DNA from: Streptacidiphilus fuscans
Lineage (GTDB): Bacteria > Actinomycetota > Actinomycetes > Streptomycetales > Streptomycetaceae
Length of the DNA: 64,000 nt
Direction: 5' to 3'
Assembly (NCBI RefSeq): GCF_015690355.1
Contig: NZ_JADPRT010000012.1
Coordinates: 19,834 to 83,833 of the forward strand
Position 1 is the first letter of the stretch; each line of letters begins with the position of its first letter. The translations under genes were made by a program, and so were the position numbers. Shown piece by piece: positions 42,816 through 51,835 of this stretch. The notes under the pieces were generated by a model. That model did not search any database, was not told the origin of the DNA, and saw only the letters and a list, made by a program, of their open reading frames with translations.

Positions 42816-45475
42816 GAACGCTGCTGCCTTTCGGTCTGCTGCTCGTGCGCCTCCGTCGGTTCGGCGGCCAGGAGCTCGATCCCGATCACAGGATCGGTCC
42901 CGAGCCCGGTTCCGGCCACACCGACGGGCGCCTCGCTCTCGTGCGCGACCTGCGCACACGGAAGAGTGAACACCATGGTGAGCCCGCCTCCGGGCGTGTC
43001 CTCCGCCGACAGCGTGCCGCCGGTGGCCTCGACGAAGCCGCGGGCCACCGCGAGACCCAGGCCGACGCCCGCGCCGCGCGGGGCGTCGCCGTAGCGCTGG
43101 AAGGGCTCGAAGACCTTGTCCTTGGCCTCGTCCGGGATGCCGGGGCCGTGGTCGGCGACGCGGACCTCCACCCGGCCGTGCAGCACGCTGGCCGAGACGG
43201 CGACCCGGCAGGGCACGCCATCGACCTGCTTGCGGCTGCCCGCGTTGTACTTCACCGCGTTCTCGATCACGTTGCCGAGTGCGCGTTCGAGCAGTCCGGG
43301 GTCGGCCGACACCAGCGGCAGCTCCTCGGGGATGTCCGTGCGCACCGCGTCGGCCGGGACGCCGAGCAGGGCGAGCGGAACGACCTCGTCGAGATCGGTC
43401 TCGCGCACGATCGGGACGACCGTTCCGGTCTGCAGTCTGCTCATGTCGAGCAGATTGCCGATCAGATGATCGAGTCGATCGGCCCCCTCCTCGATGCCCG
43501 CCAGCAGCTCGGCCTCGTCGTCCGGCGTCCAGGCGACGTCTTCGGCGCGCAGCGAGCTGACCGAGGCCTTGATCCCGGCCAGCGGCGTGCGCAGGTCGTG
43601 GGAGACGGCGGCGAGCAGGGCGGTGCGGATCCGGTTGCCCTCGGCCATCCGGCGCGCCTCGGCGGCGGCCACCTCCAGGCGGCGCTTCTCCAGCAGCACG
43701 GCGGCCTGCGCGGCGAAGGCGACCAGCACGCGCCGGTCGGCGGCGGGCAGCACCCGGCCGCTCAGCGCCAGCGCCAGCCGGTCCCCGACGGGCACGTCGA
43801 CGTCGGCGTCCTCGGGACGGGAAACCGGGTTGGGGCCGATCGCACCGGCGGTGCGCCAGGGCGAGAAGTCGTCGGGCCGCTCCAACAGGGCGACCGACTC
43901 CATCTGGAAGGTCTCCTGCACCCGCTCCAGCAGCGCGGGCAGGCCGTTGCGGCCGCTGAGCACGCTGCCCGCCAGGAAGCTCAGCGTCTCCGCCTCGGCC
44001 CGGCTCCGTGCGGCCTCCGCGGTGCGCCGGGCGGCGAGGTCGACCACGTACGCGACCGACAGCGCCACACCGAAGAAGACGCCCACGGCGATCACGTTGG
44101 GGAGCGAATTGATGGTGAGCGTGTGCAGCGGCGGGGTGAAGTACCAGTTGATCAGCAGGGAGCCGACGACCGCCGAGGCCAGCGCCGGGAAGAGACCGCC
44201 GAGCAGCGCCGCGCCGACCGTCAGGCCCAGGTAGAGCAGCATCTCGGTGTGGGAGGTGCTGCTGCCGGGCAAGTGCGTCAGCACCCAGGTGAGCAGCAGC
44301 GGTCCGGCGACGCCGACCAGCCAGCCGGCCACCGTGCGGGGCAGGCCGAGGTTGGCGATCCGGCGTATCGGGCGGATCCGGCCGCGGGCCACGTGCTCGT
44401 GGGTGACGATGTGGACGTCGATGTCGCCCGCCTCGCGGGCCACGGTGGCGCCGACGCCAGGACCGAAGATCCACTGCCAGGGCTTGCGACGGCTGCTGCC
44501 CAGCACGATCTGGGTGGCGTTGACGCCGCGGGCGAACTCCAGCAGCGCCTCGGCCGCGTTGTCGCCGAGCACGTGGTGGAAGCTGCCGCCGAGGTCCTCG
44601 ACCAGGCCGCGCTGGACGGTGAGCTCCTTGGGCGAGGCGCTGGTCAGGCCGTCGCTCTTGGCCACGTAGACGGCCAGGATCTCGCTGCCGGAGCCCTTGG
44701 CCGCGATCCGCGCCGCCCGCCGGATCAGGGTGCGGCCCTCGGGACCGCCGGTCAGGCCGACCACGATCCGCTCGCGGGCCTGCCAGGTCGAGGCGATGTG
44801 GTTCTCGGCGCGGTAGCGCTGCAGGTACTCGTCGACCCGGTCGGCGACCCAGAGCAGCGCCAGCTCGCGCAGCGCGGTCAGGTTGCCGGGGCGGAAGTAG
44901 TGCGCCAGGGCGGCGTCGATCTTCTCGGGCGCGTAGACGTTGCCGTGGGCCAGACGGCGGCGCAGCGCCTCGGGGGCCATGTCGACCAGCTCGATCTGGT
45001 CGGCCCGGCGCACCACCTCGTCCGGCACGGTCTCCTGCTGTCGCACGCCGGTGATGCCCTCGACGGCGTCGCCCAGCGACTCCAGGTGCTGGATGTTGAG
45101 GTTGGAGATGACGTCGATGCCCGCGTCGAGCAGCTCGTCGATGTCCTGCCAGCGCTTGGCGTTGCGGGAGCCCGGCACGTTGGTGTGGGCCAGCTCGTCG
45201 ACCAGCGCCACGGCAGGGCGGCGACGCAGCACCGCGTCGACGTCCATCTCGGTGAAGTCGGCGCCGCGATGGGTCATCGCCTTGCGCGGTACCACCTCGA
45301 GGCCCTCGATCTGGGCGGCGGTGTGGGCGCGGCCGTGCGTCTCCACGAAGGCGACCACCACGTCGGTGCCGCGCTCGGCCCGGCGCTTGCCCTCGCCCAG
45401 CATGGCGTACGTCTTGCCCACCCCGGGCGCTGCCCCGAGGTAGATGCGCAGCCTGCCACGTCCCATAACGTCCAT
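42812..45475 (-). CDS. kdpD: KdpD osmosensitive K+ sensor histidine kinase
   Basis: The 887-residue protein has the KdpD N-domain with Walker A GAAPGVGKT (14-22) and VALVDELAHTNVPGSRNAKR, and a USP-like domain (VGLTGGPEGRTLIRRAARIA). Four close membrane segments follow about residue 390, then a GAF-like region, HisKA with SHDLRTPLAG (His626) and HATPase (VIENAVKYN, GPGIPDEAKDKVFEPFQRYG). It senses K+ limitation or turgor and phosphorylates KdpE. No kdpFABC genes adjoin; the nearby K+ genes are KimA-like and TrkA. Confidence 0.95.
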   Translation of the reverse strand: MDVMGRGRLRIYLGAAPGVGKTYAMLGEGKRRAERGTDVVVAFVETHGRAHTAAQIEGLEVVPRKAMTHRGADFTEMDVDAVLRRRPAVALVDELAHTNVPGSRNAKRWQDIDELLDAGIDVISNLNIQHLESLGDAVEGITGVRQQETVPDEVVRRADQIELVDMAPEALRRRLAHGNVYAPEKIDAALAHYFRPGNLTALRELALLWVADRVDEYLQRYRAENHIASTWQARERIVVGLTGGPEGRTLIRRAARIAAKGSGSEILAVYVAKSDGLTSASPKELTVQRGLVEDLGGSFHHVLGDNAAEALLEFARGVNATQIVLGSSRRKPWQWIFGPGVGATVAREAGDIDVHIVTHEHVARGRIRPIRRIANLGLPRTVAGWLVGVAGPLLLTWVLTHLPGSSTSHTEMLLYLGLTVGAALLGGLFPALASAVVGSLLINWYFTPPLHTLTINSLPNVIAVGVFFGVALSVAYVVDLAARRTAEAARSRAEAETLSFLAGSVLSGRNGLPALLERVQETFQMESVALLERPDDFSPWRTAGAIGPNPVSRPEDADVDVPVGDRLALALSGRVLPAADRRVLVAFAAQAAVLLEKRRLEVAAAEARRMAEGNRIRTALLAAVSHDLRTPLAGIKASVSSLRAEDVAWTPDDEAELLAGIEEGADRLDHLIGNLLDMSRLQTGTVVPIVRETDLDEVVPLALLGVPADAVRTDIPEELPLVSADPGLLERALGNVIENAVKYNAGSRKQVDGVPCRVAVSASVLHGRVEVRVADHGPGIPDEAKDKVFEPFQRYGDAPRGAGVGLGLAVARGFVEATGGTLSAEDTPGGGLTMVFTLPCAQVAHESEAPVGVAGTGLGTDPVIGIELLAAEPTEAHEQQTERQQRS

Positions 45476-45653
45476 TCTCCTTGCCGACTCCCGGAGCCGA
45501 ACAGCGAGGGTACGTCAGACCGTCCCCCGAGCGGACCAGTCGTGCGTCACACCGGCGGCGTCGCCGGGGGTCCGCTGTTAGGAAGGAGCGGCAGGACAGG
45601 GAGCCGGGAGAAGCCGGACCGAGGGGGCGCGCGGGAGGCCCCATGACTGCTAG

Positions 45654-45669
45654 ATTGGTCTATACCACA
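45654..45669. promoter_or_regulatory. DasR responsive element (dre) upstream of nagB
   Basis: ATTGGTCTATACCACA matches the 16-bp dre consensus of the GntR regulator DasR (A-n-TGGTCTAGACCA-n-T type) and lies 105 nt before the nagB start. DasR represses GlcNAc use and is relieved by glucosamine-6-phosphate or GlcNAc-6-phosphate. Confidence 0.88.
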
Positions 45670-45773
45670 TGGCGCACCGGCGCGGGTGCGTACGCGCCTC
45701 GTGCCCGCTCCGTGGAGTTCGTCTCCTCGTCACGCCCAAGTCCAGCTTCGTCCCGATCGGTAGGTAGGCCAGC

Positions 45774-46559
45774 GTGGAAGTTGTGATCGTTCCTGACGCC
45801 GCGGCGGGCGGCGAGCTCATCGCCACGGCGATCGCCGATCTGCTGACCCGGAAGCCGGACGCGCTGCTCGGCGTGGCCACCGGCTCGACCCCGCTCCCGA
45901 TCTACCAGGCGCTCGCCGCCAAGGTCCGCTCCGGCGCGGTCGACGCCTCCCGGGCCCGGATCTGCCAGCTCGACGAGTACGTGGGCCTGCCGCCCGGCCA
46001 CCCCGAGTCCTACCGGTCCGTCGTGCTGCGCGAGGTCGTCGCGCCGCTCGGGCTCTCCGAGTCCTCGTTCATGGGCCCGGACGGCTCAGCCGCCGACATC
46101 ACCGCCGCGTGCGCCGACTACGACCGGGCGCTGGCCGCCGCGGGCGGGGTCGACCTGCAACTGCTCGGCATCGGCACCGACGGCCACATCGGCTTCAACG
46201 AGCCCTGCTCCTCGCTCGCCTCGCGCACCCGGATCAAGACGCTCACCGAGCAGACCCGGATCGACAACGCGCGCTTCTTCGACGACGACATCGACCAGGT
46301 GCCGCACCACGTGATCACCCAGGGCATCGGCACCATCCTGGACGCCCGCCACCTGGTGCTGTTGGCGACCGGCGCGGGCAAGGCCGAGGCCGTCGCCGCG
46401 ACGGTCGAGGGCCCGGTCGCGGCCCTGGTCCCGGCCTCCGCGCTGCAGTTGCACCCGCACGCCACCGTGGTCGTCGACGAGGCCGCGGCGGCGGGCCTCA
46501 AGCTGGGCGACTACTTCCGCGCCACCTACGCGGCCAAGCCGCACTGGCAGGGGCTGTAG
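45774..46559 (+). CDS. nagB: Glucosamine-6-phosphate deaminase
   Basis: The 261-residue enzyme converts GlcN6P to fructose-6-phosphate and ammonia. Signatures are VATGSTPLPIYQAL, CQLDEYVGLPPGHPESY with the catalytic Asp, LLGIGTDGHIGFNEP with the catalytic His, and DARHLVLLATGAGKAEAVAA. Start GTG 45774. It is controlled by the dre site upstream and is central to chitin and N-acetylglucosamine catabolism in streptomycetes. It is followed by valS after 107 nt. Confidence 0.96.
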   Translation: MEVVIVPDAAAGGELIATAIADLLTRKPDALLGVATGSTPLPIYQALAAKVRSGAVDASRARICQLDEYVGLPPGHPESYRSVVLREVVAPLGLSESSFMGPDGSAADITAACADYDRALAAAGGVDLQLLGIGTDGHIGFNEPCSSLASRTRIKTLTEQTRIDNARFFDDDIDQVPHHVITQGIGTILDARHLVLLATGAGKAEAVAATVEGPVAALVPASALQLHPHATVVVDEAAAAGLKLGDYFRATYAAKPHWQGL

Positions 46560-46666
46560 GGCGTCCCCAGGGCCTGCGCCGACCGCAGGCCCTGGCCACC
46601 GCGACACGGGCGCGGGCACCCGGAAATTGCCGGGCGTCCGCGCCCGCGTCGGCGTTATGGTGCGCC

Positions 46667-49291
46667 ATGGAACAGAACCCGCCGGCCCGCAGGGCCGCCG
46701 CCGTCCCCGAGAAGCCCTCCCTCGACGGGCTCGAAGAGAGCTGGTCGCGCCGGTGGGACGAGTCCGGGGTATTCGCCTTCGACCGGACCAGGCCCAGGGC
46801 CGAGGTCTTCTCCATCGACACACCGCCGCCCACGGTCAGCGGCTCGCTCCATGTCGGCCATGTCTTCTCCTACACGCACACCGACACCGTCGCCCGCTAC
46901 CAACGGATGCGCGGCCGGGCCGTCTTCTACCCGATGGGCTGGGACGACAACGGCCTGCCCACGGAGCGCCGGGTCCAGAACTACTTCGGCGTCCGCTGCG
47001 ACCCGTCCCTGCCCTACGACCCGGACTTCACTCCCCCGGAGCATCCGGGGCGGGAGCAACTGCCGATCTCACGGCGGAACTTCATCGAGCTCTGCGACCG
47101 GCTCACCGAGCAGGACGAGCAGGCCTTCGAGGAGCTCTGGCGTCGGCTCGGCCTCTCTGTCGACTGGTCGATGACCTATCGAACGATCGACACCCGTGCG
47201 CGATCGATCTCGCAGCGAGCGTTTCTTCGGAACCTGGCCCGAGGCGAGGCGTATCTGGCCGAGGCCCCGACGCTCTGGGACGTCACCTTCCGCACCGCTG
47301 TGGCCCAGGCCGAGTTGGAGGACAGGGAACGCCCCGGCGCCTACCACCACCTGCTCTTCCACGGCAAGGACGGAGCGGACGGCGTCGCCGTCGAGATCGC
47401 TACCACCCGTCCGGAACTGCTGCCCGCCTGCGTCGCCCTGGTCGCCCACCCCGACGACGAGCGCTACCGGCCGCTCTTCGGGCGGACCGTCCGCACGCCG
47501 CTCTTCGGTGTCGACGTCCCGGTCCTGGCACACCCGCTGGCCGATCCGGAGAAGGGCACCGGCGTCGCCATGGTCTGCACCTTCGGCGACACCACCGACG
47601 TGGTCTGGTGGCGGGAACTCCAGTTGGCCACCCGACCCGTCATCGGCTTCGACGGCCGGTTCCTGCCCGAGCCGCCGCCGGGACTGACGAGTGATCAGGC
47701 CCTGGCCGTCTACGCCGGCCTGGCCGGGGCCACCGCGCACACCGCCCGCGAGCGGATCGTCGCGGCCTTGCGCGAGAGCGGCGAACTGCTGGGCGAGCCA
47801 CGGCCGGTGACGCACGCGGTCAAGTTCTACGAGAAGGGCGACCGCCCGCTGGAGATCGTCACCACCCGCCAGTGGTACCTGCGCAACGGCGGTCGCGACG
47901 AGGAGCTGCGCGCCCGGCTGCTCGCCCGGGGTGACCAACTGCGGTGGAGCCCCGGCTTCATGAAGGCGCGGTACGACAGCTGGGTCTCCGGACTCAACGG
48001 CGACTGGCTGGTCAGCAGGCAGCGGTTCTTCGGCGTCCCGATCCCGGTCTGGTACGAGCTGGACGAGCGCGGCGCGCCACGCCACGACCGGCCGCTGGTC
48101 CCCGACGAGTCCCGCCTGCCGGTCGACCCGAGCACGGACGTCCCGGAGGGGTACCACGAGGAGCAACGCGGCGTCCCTGGCGGCTTCGTCGGCGACCCGG
48201 ACGTCCTGGACACCTGGGCCACCTCCTCGTTGACCCCGCTGATCGCCGGACGCTGGGGCACGGACCAGGACCTCTTCACCCGGGTCTTCCCGATGGACCT
48301 GCGCCCGCAGGCCCACGAGATCATCCGGACCTGGCTCTTCTCCGCGGTCGTCCGCGCCGACAGCGAGTTCGGCGAACTGCCGTTCCGTCAGGCGGCCGTC
48401 TCCGGCTGGATCCTGGACCCGGACCGGAAGAAGATGTCCAAGTCGGTCGGCAACGTGGTCACCCCGAACGACCTCCTGGTCCAGCACGGCTCGGACGCGG
48501 TCCGCTACTGGGCGGCGAGCGCGCGACCGGGGACGGACACCGCCTTCGACCCCGGTCAGATGAAGATCGGCCGACGGCTGGCGATCAAACTGCTCAACGC
48601 GAGCAAGTTCGTCCTCACCCTCGGCGGGGACGGCTCGTCCGACAGCGCGGTCGAAGAATCGATCACGGGAACGGTCACCGAGCCGATCGACCGGTCGATG
48701 CTGGCCCAACTCGCAGAAACGGTCGCCGCGGTGACCGATGCGTTCGACGCGCTCGACCACGCCCGCGCGCTGGAACGGACCGAGACCTTCTTCTGGCGGT
48801 TCTGCGACGACTACCTGGAGCTGGTCAAGTCACGCGCCTACGGCGACGGTTCCGACGCGTCGGGAGCAGCCTCGGCCCGGGCCGCGCTGCGGGTGGCGCT
48901 CTCCACGCTCCAGCGCCTCTTCGCTCCGGTGCTGCCCTTCGCCGCCGAGGAGGTCTGGTCCTGGTGGCAGCAGGGCTCGGTCCACACCACCGCCTGGCCC
49001 GACGCCGAGGAACTGCGCGAGCTGGCCGGTCCGCACGCGGAACCGCGGGTGCTCGACCTCGCGGCCGAGATGATCGCCGCGGTCCGCAAGGCCAAGTCCG
49101 AGGCCCAGGTCTCCATGCGCACCGAGGTCGCGGAGGCCCGCGTCACCGCACCGCCCGCGCTGCGTCCCTTGGCCGAGCAGGCCCTCGCCGACGTCCGCGC
49201 CGCAGGCCGGATCGCCCGGCTCGCGGTCGACGAGACGCCCGCCGACGCCGACGGAACCGCGCCGGAGTTGGCCGTCAGCGTCGTGCTCTGA
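46667..49291 (+). CDS. valS: Valyl-tRNA synthetase
   Basis: The 874-residue class I synthetase has the HIGH-type motif in PPTVSGSLHVGHVFSYTHTD (56-75) and a CP1 editing domain (VEIATTRPELLPACVALVAH, GTGVAMVCTFGDTTD). KMSKS is at 589-593 (DRKKMSKSVGNVVTPNDLLV), and an anticodon-binding helical domain ends the protein. The sequence is of the form with SGSLHVGH rather than the common bacterial TGxLHxGH, suggesting the archaeal-like branch. Streptomycetes may carry more than one ValRS. The ATG at 46667 begins the conserved part. Confidence 0.93.
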   Translation: MEQNPPARRAAAVPEKPSLDGLEESWSRRWDESGVFAFDRTRPRAEVFSIDTPPPTVSGSLHVGHVFSYTHTDTVARYQRMRGRAVFYPMGWDDNGLPTERRVQNYFGVRCDPSLPYDPDFTPPEHPGREQLPISRRNFIELCDRLTEQDEQAFEELWRRLGLSVDWSMTYRTIDTRARSISQRAFLRNLARGEAYLAEAPTLWDVTFRTAVAQAELEDRERPGAYHHLLFHGKDGADGVAVEIATTRPELLPACVALVAHPDDERYRPLFGRTVRTPLFGVDVPVLAHPLADPEKGTGVAMVCTFGDTTDVVWWRELQLATRPVIGFDGRFLPEPPPGLTSDQALAVYAGLAGATAHTARERIVAALRESGELLGEPRPVTHAVKFYEKGDRPLEIVTTRQWYLRNGGRDEELRARLLARGDQLRWSPGFMKARYDSWVSGLNGDWLVSRQRFFGVPIPVWYELDERGAPRHDRPLVPDESRLPVDPSTDVPEGYHEEQRGVPGGFVGDPDVLDTWATSSLTPLIAGRWGTDQDLFTRVFPMDLRPQAHEIIRTWLFSAVVRADSEFGELPFRQAAVSGWILDPDRKKMSKSVGNVVTPNDLLVQHGSDAVRYWAASARPGTDTAFDPGQMKIGRRLAIKLLNASKFVLTLGGDGSSDSAVEESITGTVTEPIDRSMLAQLAETVAAVTDAFDALDHARALERTETFFWRFCDDYLELVKSRAYGDGSDASGAASARAALRVALSTLQRLFAPVLPFAAEEVWSWWQQGSVHTTAWPDAEELRELAGPHAEPRVLDLAAEMIAAVRKAKSEAQVSMRTEVAEARVTAPPALRPLAEQALADVRAAGRIARLAVDETPADADGTAPELAVSVVL

Positions 49292-49428
49292 GCGGGCAGT
49301 CCCGGCACGGTCGGGGTGTGCGGGCGGCGGATCCGTCGACCGCGCACCCCTGGCCAGGCTTCCGTCGCGGTGCGAGGATCGCGGGCGGGACGCGGGAGCT
49401 ACCCGCTGGTAGGACTCTGGAGGCCGGT

Positions 49429-50859
49429 ATGCCGCAGTTGCACGATCTGACCGCGTTGGAGCAGGGCGAGTTGATCGCGACGGGCAAGCTCTCCCCGGTC
49501 GAGCTGACCCAGCACTACCTGGAGCGGATCGAGCAGCTCAACGAGACCGTCGGCGCCTACGTCACCGTCACCCCGGAGCTGGCCCTGGCGCAGGCCGCAC
49601 AGGCCGAGGAGGACTCCGCCGAGGCCCGGCGCGAGGGACGGGCCCTCGCGCCGCTCCACGGCGTCCCCGTACCCGTCAAGGACCTCAACTTCGTGGCCGG
49701 GGTACGGGCCACGCTCGGCTCCCGCGCCTACGCCGAGCACGTGCCGGACGTGGACGACCACGTGGTCGTGCGGATGCGCGAGGCCGGCACGATCATGCTC
49801 GGCAAGACCCAGACTCCCGAGTTCGGCCTGCCCTGCTACTCGGAGAACGAGGTCGCCCCGCCGTCCCGGACGCCCTGGGACCTGGAGCGGTCCGCGGGCG
49901 GCTCCAGCGGCGGCGCGGCCGCCGCCGTGGCGTCCGGTCTGGCGCCGCTGGCCCACGGCAGCGACGGCGGCGGCTCGATCCGCATCCCCGCCTCGGTCTG
50001 CGGGCTGTTCGGGATCAAGCCCAGCCGCGGCCGGATCAGTTCCGGCCCGACCCTGCACGACATCAGCGGCCTCTCCACCAGCGGCCCGCTGGCCCGGACC
50101 GTCGCCGACGCCGCCGCGCTGCTCGACGTGATGGCGGGCCGGATGCCCGGAGACCCGTACACCGCACCCGAGCTGCCGACGGGCGAGACCTTCCGCTCGC
50201 ACGCCGAACGCGATCCCGGCTCCCTGCGGATCGCGGTGCTGACCGACGCGCCCGTGCCCGGCGTCGAGGTCCACGCCGACTGCGTCGCGGCCACGCGCGA
50301 CGCCGCCGAGCTGTTGAGCGGCCTCGGGCACCGCGTCGACGAGATGGCCCTCCCCGCGGACGAGACGCTCAGCCGCGTCTTCCGCCAGGTCTGGGCGGTG
50401 ATGGCCACGCAGCGCCCGGTGGCTCCCCACGACGAGGAGCGGCTGATGCCGCTGACCCGGCACCTGCGCTCGCTCGGCCGCCAGGTCTCCGGCCCCGACT
50501 TCGCCACCGCGCTCTACACCTTCCGCGCGGTCGGCGAGTTGGTCGCGCAGCTCATGGCCGACTACGACGTGGTCCTCAGCCCGACGCTGGCGAAGCCGCC
50601 CGCGCTGGTCGGCGGCCTCCGCAACGACGCCGACCCGGGCGCGGAGTTCGACAACCTGGCCCACTTCACGCCGTTCACCCCGCTGTTCAACGCCACCGGC
50701 CAGCCCGCGGTCAACCTGCCCCTCCACTGGTCGGCCGAAGGCCTCCCGATCGGCGTCATGCTCGGCGGCCACTACGGCGCGGAGGCGACGCTGATCTCGC
50801 TCTCCGCCCAGCTGGAGGCCGCGAGGCCGTGGTCCGGACGCAAGCCCGAGATCTGGTAG
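49429..50859 (+). CDS. Amidase-signature hydrolase
   Basis: The 476-residue protein has the amidase-signature triad: Lys84 in GVPVPVKDLNF, cis-Ser in SAGGSSGGAAAAVASG (about 159-160) and the nucleophile Ser183 in GSDGGGSIRIPAS. The N-terminal SPVELTQHYLERIEQLNETV is also typical. GatA is less likely because no gatB or gatC adjoins; substrate is unknown. The ATG at 49429 has GGAGG 7 nt upstream. The gene ends 18 nt before repeat copy C and is the left neighbour of the integrated element. Confidence 0.93.
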   Translation: MPQLHDLTALEQGELIATGKLSPVELTQHYLERIEQLNETVGAYVTVTPELALAQAAQAEEDSAEARREGRALAPLHGVPVPVKDLNFVAGVRATLGSRAYAEHVPDVDDHVVVRMREAGTIMLGKTQTPEFGLPCYSENEVAPPSRTPWDLERSAGGSSGGAAAAVASGLAPLAHGSDGGGSIRIPASVCGLFGIKPSRGRISSGPTLHDISGLSTSGPLARTVADAAALLDVMAGRMPGDPYTAPELPTGETFRSHAERDPGSLRIAVLTDAPVPGVEVHADCVAATRDAAELLSGLGHRVDEMALPADETLSRVFRQVWAVMATQRPVAPHDEERLMPLTRHLRSLGRQVSGPDFATALYTFRAVGELVAQLMADYDVVLSPTLAKPPALVGGLRNDADPGAEFDNLAHFTPFTPLFNATGQPAVNLPLHWSAEGLPIGVMLGGHYGAEATLISLSAQLEAARPWSGRKPEIW

Positions 50860-50876
50860 ACCGGGGCAACGGCGAC

Positions 50877-50992
50877 GTAGTTGCAGCACTTAGGGGCGCG
50901 GGGAACTGCGCGAGAACCACGGACGAGCGGATGGCCCTGCGCGTTCGGGGCTCGACCTCGCAGGGTGGCTTGTCGCGCAGTTCCTCGCGCCC
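50877..50992. repeat. Palindromic intergenic repeat, copy C, left part (split by an inserted element)
   Basis: The outer arm GTAGTTGCA (50877-50885) and inner arms 50893-50913 and 50973-50993 are present, but the expected distal arm is not. It is found at 57638-57646 (TGCAACTAC), on the far side of the integrated element. Adding 57630-57646 restores a repeat of about 133 bp, the same length as copy B. Confidence 0.85.
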
Positions 50993-51003
50993 CAGGCACT
51001 TCC
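50981..51003. other. attL of the integrated element
   Basis: Chromosomal TTCCTCGCGC (50981-50990) is joined through the core CC (50991-50992) to the element arm CAGGCACTTCC (50993-51003). The arm is the exact reverse complement of the one at attR. Confidence 0.75.
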
Positions 51004-51374
51004 TCTATGCACAATTGTAGCGGCGACTTGGGCTCTGATCAGGGGTTTCACCATGAAACGGCATGATCATCTCAGCCCTGACGCCGCCCGAGCTGCTGCA
51101 AGCGGGCAAGGTTTTGGGCGGTGTCCTTGCCGGGGCTGGGGTCGGGCGCTGCTGGGGGGCCGTAAGCTGGCGCGCAAACTCGGGCAGGCTCCTAGCCTGC
51201 CCTTAATGTGACCGAGTGGCCCCCCAGAAGTGCCCGGCGCGGGTCCCGACGCGGCAAGGTGCGTAAAACCTTGCCCGCCGCCGACCATCGTCTCTGGCGC
51301 GATTCCACCCAACGTGAAGACGCCTCTTCGGGTCAGACCCGAAGCCGAGCCGACCTTGGCCGTTCGAAGCGCTG
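51004..51374. other. Non-coding left end of the element with hairpins
   Basis: About 370 nt without a convincing gene. GGGCAGGCT (51182-51190) pairs with 51194-51202 (loop CCT), and CTTCGGGTC (51326-51334) with 51336-51344. The latter is 31 nt past the GNAT stop and may terminate it. Open frames here lack codon bias. Confidence 0.5.
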
Positions 51375-51824
51375 TCAGGCCTGGCTTCGGTAGAAAACCT
51401 TGCCGTCGTGGGGGGAGACACCAAGGGCGGCGTACAACGCGAGAGCAGGCGGGTTGTCCCGGTCGGCGGTCCACTCGACTCGGGAGCATCCTGCCTGACG
51501 CGCTTCGTCGTGAACGGCGTCCATCAGCGCGCGGGCGACCCCCTTAAGTCGATGGTCCTCCCGAACGTACAACTCCTTCAGGTACAGGCTGGTGTCCGCC
51601 CCTGCGGCTGGCCACAGGAGGCTGACTGAGGCAAGCCCGAGGATCTGCGACCCATCGCGTGCCAAGAGCACGGTTGCAGCCTGCCGGGGGCCGAACAGTG
51701 CTTGGCGAACCTGCTTGACGTCCGGCGCGTCGGCAGAGCCGCCGTAGTAAGCCTCGATCTCCCCGAGGATGACGCTGATGATCTCGGAGTCCTCTTCGGT
51801 GGCATGTTCGACCGTCAGCGCCAT
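51375..51824 (-). CDS. GNAT-family N-acetyltransferase (element cargo)
   Basis: The 149-residue protein MALTVEHATEEDSEIISVIL shows a GNAT core: YLKELYVREDHRLKGVARAL with the acetyl-CoA loop (R-L-K-G-V-A), MDAVHDEARQAGCSRVEWTA, and DRDNPPALALYAALGV. ATG 51824 has GAGGGAGA upstream. The gene is 11 nt downstream of the XRE regulator on the same strand. It could modify a small molecule, such as an antibiotic or toxin, or a protein; nothing decides. Confidence 0.85.
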   Translation of the reverse strand: MALTVEHATEEDSEIISVILGEIEAYYGGSADAPDVKQVRQALFGPRQAATVLLARDGSQILGLASVSLLWPAAGADTSLYLKELYVREDHRLKGVARALMDAVHDEARQAGCSRVEWTADRDNPPALALYAALGVSPHDGKVFYRSQA

Positions 51825-51835
51825 GGGCGTCTCCC

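Noticed and set aside
42845..45646. 933-residue open frame antisense to kdpD
   Set aside because: It is a GC-skew shadow of kdpD, rich in Gly/Arg/Asp with no domain pattern.
51067..51489. 140-residue minus-strand frame at the left end of the element
   Set aside because: Low-complexity Pro/Arg/Leu content, no good start, and it overlaps the well-supported GNAT gene.
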